Origin: Acidobacteriaceae bacterium
Lineage (GTDB): Bacteria; Acidobacteriota; Terriglobia; Bryobacterales; Bryobacteraceae
Reading direction: 5' to 3'
NCBI GenBank assembly: GCA_020247055.1
Contig: JADCJL010000173.1
Location: 1-64,000, forward strand
DNA length: 64,000 nt
Made by a program: the position numbers and the translations under genes. Positions 58,436 through 64,000 of this stretch are shown one piece after another. Within the stretch, counting starts at the first letter, position 1, and each line of letters starts with the position of its first letter. The notes below the pieces were generated by a model. The model did no database searches. It was not told the origin of the DNA and saw only the letters and a program-made list of their open reading frames with translations.

Positions 58436-58476
58436 GGGTCTCCTCTGATGGTATTCTAAAAGGGTTGCCCAAGAGT

Positions 58477-58552
58477 GGGCCTGTGGCGCAGTTGGGAGCG
58501 CGCTTCCATGGCATGGAAGAGGTCAAGGGTTCGAATCCCTTCAGGTCCACCA
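58477..58552 (+). tRNA. tRNA-Ala (anticodon GGC)
   Basis: 76 nt. Acceptor GGGCCTG pairs with CAGGTCC (one G-U pair). The D arm is GGCGCAGTTGGGAGCGC, the anticodon arm CTTCC-ATGGCAT-GGAAG gives anticodon GGC, and the T arm is AGGG-TTCGAAT-CCCT with encoded CCA. It reads GCC and GCU codons. Confidence 0.96.
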
Positions 58553-58561
58553 AAATTTAGT

Positions 58562-58593
58562 GGGTCTTGTGCGCGCTCGCTGCACGCGAGACC
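58562..58593 (+). terminator. possible hairpin after tRNA-Ala
   Basis: Outer arms GGTCT and AGACC enclose an inner GTGC / GCAC pair about 10 bp downstream of the tRNA. It could end or process the tRNA transcript. There is no run of T, so support is weak. Confidence 0.35.
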
Positions 58594-58699
58594 GAGTCGA
58601 TCGGCAGCTTCACTTTTGCTTTGACTCTCGGAACGTTGTTTTCGGGTCCGCGTGGTGGGTTTCTGCGCCGCCTGTGTTGTCCAGTGTTCTCGATACGGA

Positions 58700-59746
58700 T
58701 CACGTTGGGAGGAGCCGTCTAGCCGCCTCCCGCAGCACCGTCTCATACCCCGCCGCCACCCGCTCCAGGCTATTCTCCCGCCCCACCCGCGCCCGCAGCA
58801 CCAACCCGTAATCCCGTACCCCCGCCGGCCCCTCCGTCAGCAACCGCATCGTCGCCAGCAGCCCCTCCTCCTCCCCCAACCCCACCGGCACCCCCAACCC
58901 CTCCCCGTCGCTCGTCAACACCGGCTTGCCAATCCCCATCAGCCGCACCCCAATCCCCGACGTCTCCCCGCTCGCCGGATACCGCAGGTTCACCACCACA
59001 TCCACCGCCGACGCCACCAGCCAGAACTCCTCCTCGCTCATATGCCCCACCCGCAGCAACCCTTCCCACTCGAGCGCCCGCGCCAAATCCGTCGACCCGA
59101 TCTCCCCCGCCAACACCAGCGCCGCGTCCCCCCCCGCCGCCCGCAGCCGTCGGAACGTCCGCACCACCCCCAGCACCCGCTTGGACTCCCGCAAAAACCC
59201 CATCACCCCAAACAACATCGTCGACGGCCGCAGCCCCCGCTCCGCCCGCCAACGCTCCACCCGCCAGCCGTCCGGCAGCACCGGCGGCTTGAAGTAGTGC
59301 GGAATCACCCGCGCCTTCTCCCCCACCCGCCGCGCCGCCTCCGCGTTATGCACAATCACCAACCGCGAACGCTCCACCAGCCGCCGCAGCATCCCGTAAC
59401 GGAAGTAGCGTGGATCGGTCGCCGAACGCGCGCGGTCCCGCCACAGCTCCCGAGCCAGCTCCCGCGCCCACTCGCCGTAGTTATAGACAAACTCCTCCAC
59501 ATACCCGGCCTCGCCCAACGACCCCAGGAAAAAATGGTGCAGCACCGCATCGTGCAGCACCACCACCCCCGGCTCCCGCAGCGCCCGCGCGTAGATGTCG
59601 CGATGCAGCTGGTTGTTGCCGATGTGATACAGGTTCACATCGCCCGGCGCATTCACCCGCGCCGGCAGCAGCGGCAGCAGGTCGGCCGCATAGTCGGCCA
59701 CCCCGCTCCGCGCCGGCGGCAGCGGCGCGAAGTAGCCAACCGTCAC
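58700..59746 (-). CDS. glycosyltransferase family 4/1
   Basis: 348 residues from GTG at 59746. GT-B fold with N-terminal VGYFAPLPPARSGVADYAAD, the block VVVLHDAVLHHFFLG, and RVIPHYFKP. The C-terminal domain shows GVMGFLRESKRVLGVVRTFR, ALVLAGEIGSTDLA, and the donor-binding acidic region PASGETSGIGVRLMGIGKP. It resembles mannosyl- or glucosyltransferases of polysaccharide synthesis. The start overlaps the YggS stop (GTGA). The coding strand is strikingly G-rich. Confidence 0.9.
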   Translation of the reverse strand: MTVGYFAPLPPARSGVADYAADLLPLLPARVNAPGDVNLYHIGNNQLHRDIYARALREPGVVVLHDAVLHHFFLGSLGEAGYVEEFVYNYGEWARELARELWRDRARSATDPRYFRYGMLRRLVERSRLVIVHNAEAARRVGEKARVIPHYFKPPVLPDGWRVERWRAERGLRPSTMLFGVMGFLRESKRVLGVVRTFRRLRAAGGDAALVLAGEIGSTDLARALEWEGLLRVGHMSEEEFWLVASAVDVVVNLRYPASGETSGIGVRLMGIGKPVLTSDGEGLGVPVGLGEEEGLLATMRLLTEGPAGVRDYGLVLRARVGRENSLERVAAGYETVLREAARRLLPT

Positions 59747-60411
59747 GGCTTCTTCCGGCGCCCGAACAGCGCCGTGCCCACCCGCACCATCGTCGACCCC
59801 TCCGCAATCGCCACTTCGAGATCGTTCGACATCCCCATCGACAGCCGCGGCAGGCCGTGCGCCGCCGCCAACTCCCGCAGCCGCGCAAAGTAGGGCCGCG
59901 CCCGCTCGGCGTCCTCATCCCACGGCGGCATCGTCATCAGTCCGGTCAGCCGCAGATGCGGGCAGGCGCGAATCGCCTCCACCAGCGCCGGCAACTCCGC
60001 CGGGTCGCAGCCGTGCTTGGCTTCCTCTTCCGACAGCTTCACCTCAATCATCACTTCCATCGGCTTGCCGCATTCGTCGAGCCGCCGCGCCAGCTTGGCC
60101 GAATCCACCGTCTGCACCACATCGAACAGCTCGGCCGCTTTCTTCGATTTGTTCGACTGCAGATGGCCGATCAGGTGAAACCGCGCCCCGGCGAGCGGCG
60201 GCAGCTGCGGCCGCTTGCCTTCAAACTCCTGTACGTAGTTCTCCCCAAACTCGCGCATCCCCAGCGCGTAGGCGTCTTCGATGACGCTCGCCGGAAATAC
60301 CTTGGTCACCGCCAGCAGCAGCACTTCGCTCTCGCTCCGTCCCGCTCTGGCGCAGGCCGCGGCGATCCGCGTTTGTACCTCGTCCCATCGATCCCGCAGA
60401 GTATCCATCAT
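59743..60411 (-). CDS. YggS/PLPBP family pyridoxal-phosphate homeostasis protein
   Basis: About 222 residues. PLP Lys37 is in LLLAVTKVFPASVI. Family blocks are REFGENYVQEFEGK, FHLIGHLQSNKSKKAAEL, TGLMTMPPWDEDAERAR and LSMGMSNDLEVAIAEGSTMV followed by RVGTALFG. This single-domain PLP protein keeps the free PLP pool safe and affects amino acid balance rather than acting as an enzyme. The start may be ATG at 60411 or 60408. It is upstream of the glycosyltransferase on the same strand. Confidence 0.95.
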   Translation of the reverse strand: MMDTLRDRWDEVQTRIAAACARAGRSESEVLLLAVTKVFPASVIEDAYALGMREFGENYVQEFEGKRPQLPPLAGARFHLIGHLQSNKSKKAAELFDVVQTVDSAKLARRLDECGKPMEVMIEVKLSEEEAKHGCDPAELPALVEAIRACPHLRLTGLMTMPPWDEDAERARPYFARLRELAAAHGLPRLSMGMSNDLEVAIAEGSTMVRVGTALFGRRKKP

Positions 60412-60472
60412 CAATTCCCAAAAAACCGCCTGTACCTGAGAGTTTACGCGACTTCGCCGAACCTATCGACAT

Positions 60473-61963
60473 ATGGCCAAGCCGAGACGCCCGGTCGCGC
60501 CCGCCGCCGCTGAATCTCTCGAAGAGGCCATCCGCGCCTTCGCCGCCCGCTGCCGCCGGCCGCTCGTGCAGGAGCCGGGCGAAGAGGCCATTCCGCTGCT
60601 CGCCGGCCGCCACGAGTTCGGGCGCAGCGCCGGCAAGCTCCTGCTGTCCGCCTGGGACGACGTCCGCAACTGGAACCGCCGCGTCGTCAACGTCGCCCAC
60701 CACCAGACCGGACGGCTCACCCTCGTCATCGAAAAGTTCGGCGGCCGCCAGGCCGAAGCCTGGATCTTCGACGGCGACCGGCCCGAGGCTCTCGAATGGG
60801 ACCGCCACGGCGACCGCATGATCGTCCGCGAGCAGTTCCGCCGCATGCTCCGGCGCAGCTTCCTCGGCTGGGAGCTCGACGACCTCACCACCGAACGGGA
60901 CCTCGAACACACCCTCTCGGCCAACTACCCCCGCGCCCTCGTCCGCCAGGGCAAGCGCGCCTGGGCCGCCATCCTCGCCCCGCCCGAAGCGCCGCACGCC
61001 CTTTCGTTCGGGCTCATCTGGCTTGACTACGTCCGCCGCCGGCGCCAGCCCAAAATCACCGTCGAAGGCCTCGCCCTCTTCCTGCCCGCCCACGAAACGC
61101 AGGCCACCGCCCTACGTCTCCGCTGGCTCGACCCGGCTAAGGCCGCCTTCGCCCTCTACGCCTATTCGCCCGAAGGCGACGCCGTCCGGCTCGACCCGGC
61201 CGACTGCGGCAACCTCCAAACGGCGCTCGACCGCTGTCAGCACTCCATCCTTGCCCTGCCCGACTGGGTGGCGCAGCTGGCCGGCTGGCCCCACGTCGAA
61301 CGCGTCTCCCTGGCCGGGGGCGTTGCCAGCTTCCGCGTCTTCGGCCTCGAATTCGCCCGCTGGCGCGAAGGCGAGCTGCGCGGCGGCTTTGAGGACCGGC
61401 GCCTGCTCCACCCCCGCGACCTGCCCGAGCTGCGCGCCATCGCCGCCGAACTCGCCCACCTCCGGCAGGAGACGGGCAGCCTGCTGCAGCGGCGCTCGCC
61501 GGAGGCGTGGCTTGAAACGCGCGTCCGCGAGTCGCTCACAACGCTCGACGCCCACCTGTGCCCGGAGCCGGTCTACGGCCAGGTGCCGGCCATGGCGGGC
61601 GTCGAACGCGGCATCGCCGACCTGCTCGCCATCGAACGCTCCGGCCGCCTCGTCGTCCTCGAAATCAAGGCCACCGAAGACCTGCATCTGCCGCTGCAGG
61701 CCCTGGATTACTGGATGCGCGTGGCCTGGCACGCCGCGGCGGGCGACTTCGCCGCCTGCGGCTACTTCCCGGGCCACGCCGTCGCCACGCTCCGGCCGCG
61801 CCTGCTGCTCGTCGCCCCGGCGCTCGAATTCCACCCCACCACCGAAACCATTTTGGGGTTCTTCTCATCTGATGTACCAGTGGAGCGGCTCGGTGTCGGG
61901 TTAGAATGGCGCCAGCAGCTCCGGCTACTGTTCCGGCTGTACGGCGCTGCGCGCCCGGCATGA
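60473..61963 (+). CDS. uncharacterised protein with C-terminal PD-(D/E)XK nuclease-like core
   Basis: 496 residues, no family I can name with certainty. The N-terminal and central parts are rich in Arg and aromatic residues (AWDDVRNWNRRVVNVAHHQT, RRMLRRSFLGWELDDLTTE) and may bind nucleic acid. The C-terminal region reads GIADLLAIERSGRLVVLEIK and then TEDLHLPLQALDYWMRV. This has Asp383, Glu397 and Lys399 in the spacing of PD-(D/E)XK nucleases, with the following helix Gln and the YW. It is the first of four plus-strand genes, overlapping the next by ATGA. A DNA repair or nuclease role is inference. Confidence 0.72.
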   Translation: MAKPRRPVAPAAAESLEEAIRAFAARCRRPLVQEPGEEAIPLLAGRHEFGRSAGKLLLSAWDDVRNWNRRVVNVAHHQTGRLTLVIEKFGGRQAEAWIFDGDRPEALEWDRHGDRMIVREQFRRMLRRSFLGWELDDLTTERDLEHTLSANYPRALVRQGKRAWAAILAPPEAPHALSFGLIWLDYVRRRRQPKITVEGLALFLPAHETQATALRLRWLDPAKAAFALYAYSPEGDAVRLDPADCGNLQTALDRCQHSILALPDWVAQLAGWPHVERVSLAGGVASFRVFGLEFARWREGELRGGFEDRRLLHPRDLPELRAIAAELAHLRQETGSLLQRRSPEAWLETRVRESLTTLDAHLCPEPVYGQVPAMAGVERGIADLLAIERSGRLVVLEIKATEDLHLPLQALDYWMRVAWHAAAGDFAACGYFPGHAVATLRPRLLLVAPALEFHPTTETILGFFSSDVPVERLGVGLEWRQQLRLLFRLYGAARPA

Positions 61964-62853
61964 GCAACCAGATGATCACCTCTTTCCTCACCACGATCGC
62001 CCAATCCCTGCGCACCCTGAACCCCTCCGACGTGCGGAAGCTGGCCGAGCGGGAGGTGAACATCGGCCTCACCGCCGCCACCGAAGACGGCCTGAACCGC
62101 ATGTGGGACTTCCTGGCTCCGGCGCATATCTCCGAACGCAGGAAAGACGAACTGGTGCGCCTGGTTCACCCGCTGGGCCCCCGCCTGCCGGGCATGCCCC
62201 CGCGCCCGGACCACGTCGATCTTGAACTCTGGGAAGAGGGCTTGGCCAAACCGCCCCACGCCTTCACCTTTTACCGCCGGGACCCGGACCGCACCGTGCA
62301 GGAGATCCTCGACCGGCATGATGAGCTCGGCCTGCCCCTCGCGCGCCAGTTCGTCGTCTTCCGCAAGGCGGTTTCAGAAAAGATCGTCAACGCCGTCAGC
62401 CAGGAAAACGCTTTGTTCTCCATCGCCACCTCGCTGCCCAACATCGTGCCGAACCTGCTCTCGCTGCCCTTCGCCGTCGGCGAGTTCGCCAGCGACACGG
62501 CCTTTATCACCGCCAACCAACTCCGCATGGCCTTCCTGCTGGCCGGCGCCAACGACCGGCCCATCGGCTACCGCGAACAGAAGGCCCAGGTGGCGTCCGT
62601 CATCGCCGGGGCCTTCGGGTGGCGCTCGCTCGCCCGCCAGCTCATCAGCAAGCTGCCCTTCGGCGCCGGCGTCGCCAGCAAGGCAACCGTTGCCTACGCC
62701 GGCACCTGGATTGTCGGCCAGGGCCTGCGGAAGCTGTACGGCATGGGGGGCCAACTTTCGCGCCAGGAGCGCGAAACCCTCTACGACGAAGGCCTCGCCA
62801 AGGGCAAGACCGTGGTCACCGCTCTCGTCGCCCGCCTCCGCAAGACCGCATAA
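61960..62853 (+). CDS. uncharacterised hydrophobic-helix protein (DUF697-like segment)
   Basis: 297 residues from ATG at 61960. The N-terminal half is polar (SQSLRTLNPSDVRKLAERE). The middle has a hydrophobic run (ATSLPNIVPNLLSLPFAVGE, then FITANQLRMAFLLAGAND), and a further apolar helix is AGAFGWRSLARQLISKLPFG. This layout resembles DUF697/EcsC-like membrane-associated proteins that often carry an N-terminal regulatory domain, though I am not certain of the family. It starts inside the stop of the preceding gene, so the two are translated together. Confidence 0.7.
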   Translation: MSNQMITSFLTTIAQSLRTLNPSDVRKLAEREVNIGLTAATEDGLNRMWDFLAPAHISERRKDELVRLVHPLGPRLPGMPPRPDHVDLELWEEGLAKPPHAFTFYRRDPDRTVQEILDRHDELGLPLARQFVVFRKAVSEKIVNAVSQENALFSIATSLPNIVPNLLSLPFAVGEFASDTAFITANQLRMAFLLAGANDRPIGYREQKAQVASVIAGAFGWRSLARQLISKLPFGAGVASKATVAYAGTWIVGQGLRKLYGMGGQLSRQERETLYDEGLAKGKTVVTALVARLRKTA

Positions 62854-62860
62854 TAGGGGT

Positions 62861-63271
62861 GTGGTCACCGTCGAAATCTTTGAAGACCTGCAGTGCAAAG
62901 ACTGCACCCGTCTGCAGCACCTGCTCGAAGAGACTCTGCTGCCTCTGCTGGGCGAGGAGATCGAAGTCGTCCGCCGCGACTTCCCGCTCGCCAAGCACCC
63001 GGAGGCCTTCGCCCTGGCCGCCGAGGCCCACTATCTGCGGGCGACCGAAGGCCGCACCGCCGAGTGGGAGTGGCGCAAGAAGTGCCTGCTCGCCCTCGGC
63101 CAGGTGCATGCGCCCTCCGCGGGCCGCGACCGCTCCGGCGTCGAAGCCGACCTGGCCGAAGCCCACGCCCGCGGCGTTGCCAAAACCCCGACGGTCTTTG
63201 TGGGCAACCACGTTCTCATTGAGCATTTCACCGCCGAGGAGCTGATCGCCGCCATTCGGGATTCGCAATGA
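62861..63271 (+). CDS. thioredoxin-fold protein with CxxC (DsbA/thioredoxin-like)
   Basis: 136 residues from GTG at 62861. Start VTVEIFEDLQCKDCTRLQ has the CxxC redox motif at Cys12/Cys15. The C-terminal fold has KTPTVFVGNHVLIEHFTAEE, where the Thr-Pro is the cis-Pro of thioredoxin folds. No signal peptide is visible, so it would be cytosolic, unlike DsbA. It sits 7 bp after the previous gene and overlaps the SDR gene by ATGA. Possible role as oxidoreductase or peroxidase partner is inference. Confidence 0.82.
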   Translation: MVTVEIFEDLQCKDCTRLQHLLEETLLPLLGEEIEVVRRDFPLAKHPEAFALAAEAHYLRATEGRTAEWEWRKKCLLALGQVHAPSAGRDRSGVEADLAEAHARGVAKTPTVFVGNHVLIEHFTAEELIAAIRDSQ

Positions 63272-64000
63272 GCAAGCCCGTCGCTCTGATTACCGGCGCC
63301 AGCCGGGGCATCGGCCGCGGCATTGCCCTCGAACTGGCCCGGACGCATTCGCTGGTCGCCACCTACCGCGGCCGCCTCGACGCGGCGGAAACGCTGCGCG
63401 CTGAAACCGGCGCCGAGATCATCCAGGCCGATATCGGCAGCGCCGCCGACCGCGCCCGCCTGCTCGCCTTCACCCGCGAAAAGTTCGGCCGCCTCGATCT
63501 GCTCGTCAACAACGCCGGCATGGCCCCGCGCGTCCGCCAGGATATCCTCGCCGCCACCGAAGAGAGCTTTGACGAACTCATCAACACCAACCTCAAAGGC
63601 CCGCATTTCCTTACTCAGGCGGCCGCCAACTGGATGACCGAACAGGGCTCCGGCCGCATCGTCTTCATCACGTCCCTGTCGGCCTACGCCGCTTCGACGA
63701 ACCGTTCCGATTACTGCATTTCGAAGGCCGGCCTGGCGATGGCCGTGTCTCTCTATGCCAACCGGCTGGCGGGGCAAGGGATCCAGGTGTTCGAAATCCG
63801 GCCCGGCATCATCCGCACCGACATGATCTCGGCCGTCGAATCGGTCTATGAGGAAAAGATCGCCAATGGCCTGCTGCCGCAGCGCCGCATGGGCGAATCC
63901 GCCGATGTCGCCAAGGCCGTCCGCGCCATCGCCGATGGCCTGCTCGACTACTCGACCGGCCAGGTGCTCAACGTGGATGGCGGCTTCCACCTGCGCAATC
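63268..64000 (+). CDS. 3-oxoacyl-ACP reductase-type short-chain dehydrogenase (partial at right edge)
   Basis: About 244 residues lie in the window and the frame is still open at 64000. Motifs: TGASRGIGRGIALELA (cofactor), LVNNAGMAPRVR, catalytic Ser in VFITSLSAYAAS and Tyr/Lys in YCISKAGLAM, PGIIRTDM, and GQVLNVDGGFHLRN, so only the last few residues are missing. The small-residue/Arg pattern after beta2 (LVATYRGRLD) favours NADP. It is the last visible gene of the nuclease-like operon and may be unrelated in function. Confidence 0.9.
   Translation, partial: MSKPVALITGASRGIGRGIALELARTHSLVATYRGRLDAAETLRAETGAEIIQADIGSAADRARLLAFTREKFGRLDLLVNNAGMAPRVRQDILAATEESFDELINTNLKGPHFLTQAAANWMTEQGSGRIVFITSLSAYAASTNRSDYCISKAGLAMAVSLYANRLAGQGIQVFEIRPGIIRTDMISAVESVYEEKIANGLLPQRRMGESADVAKAVRAIADGLLDYSTGQVLNVDGGFHLRN

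Noticed and set aside
58456-58746. A 96-codon minus-strand frame containing GIRTLDL-type sequence over tRNA-Ala
   Set aside because: It is the antisense of the tRNA, and this wording is a well-known spurious protein produced by translating tRNA genes.

Overview
The window is a continuous, gene-dense stretch of high-GC bacterial chromosome with about 50 protein genes, two tRNAs and no prophage, rRNA or CRISPR. The gene content suggests an Acidobacteriota member, probably of the Solibacter/Bryobacter type. The reasons are an Mla lipid-transport set with a long MCE protein, several secreted S9 peptidases, a sulfatase, a fused E2-E1 2-oxoglutarate enzyme, many glycosyltransferases and heavy use of ATGA/GTGA gene overlaps. 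This placement is inference from gene content; there is no rRNA to confirm it.

Left part (1-13.4 kb). A DUF433 gene at the left edge is broken by a tandem pair of 92/91-bp palindromic repeats; removing 183 bp restores its frame exactly. Next comes an exopolysaccharide export operon on the minus strand (NusG-like antiterminator, ribbon-helix-helix protein, Wza-type exporter, Wzc-type tyrosine kinase), with a divergent secreted protein. rlmN and a P1/DmpA-type peptidase follow, then a plus-strand run mlaE-mlaF-mlaD, a YdjC/ChbG-type deacetylase and a prolyl oligopeptidase. MlaF has Ser in place of the Walker B glutamate.

13.4-21.5 kb. A lower-GC island carries a compact restriction-modification operon: C5 cytosine methyltransferase, DUF4928-type putative endonuclease and the mismatch endonuclease Vsr. 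Beyond it are an acyl-CoA carboxylase carboxyltransferase, a PdxA2-like dehydrogenase with its DUF1537 four-carbon acid sugar kinase, and a Ca2+/Na+ antiporter-like protein.

21.6-37.2 kb. An MrfA/YprA-type helicase, a PilZ protein, and an overlapping chain (small membrane protein, uvrA, CPBP protease, mtnA). The groES-groEL operon follows with a CIRCE operator. Then comes a glutamine-synthetase-like ligase, SDR and aldehyde dehydrogenase unit that looks like a gamma-glutamylation amine-catabolic module. It runs into an S9 peptidase gene with one in-frame TGA exactly where a conserved Trp is expected.

37.2-49 kb. Four GT2 glycosyltransferases, one GT4/DUF1972 glycosyltransferase and alanine racemase form a surface-polysaccharide run. 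After it are an M24-fold protein that seems to have lost its metal ligands, a Gfo/Idh/MocA oxidoreductase and the 1245-residue Kgd-type enzyme.

49-64 kb. A minus-strand operon DUF58 - transglutaminase - MoxR ATPase - TPR protein, then a sulfatase and a TauE/SafE permease. A selenocysteine tRNA sits between the permease gene and an HD-domain gene. tRNA-Ala(GGC), a glycosyltransferase and a YggS-family PLP protein follow. The last run is an operon of a putative PD-(D/E)XK nuclease-like protein, a hydrophobic protein, a thioredoxin-fold protein and an SDR cut by the right edge. No single wholly new system stands out. The strongest leads are the repeat-disrupted DUF433 gene, the UGA-interrupted peptidase in a genome that encodes tRNA-Sec, the amine-ligase module and the uncharacterised nuclease-like operon.
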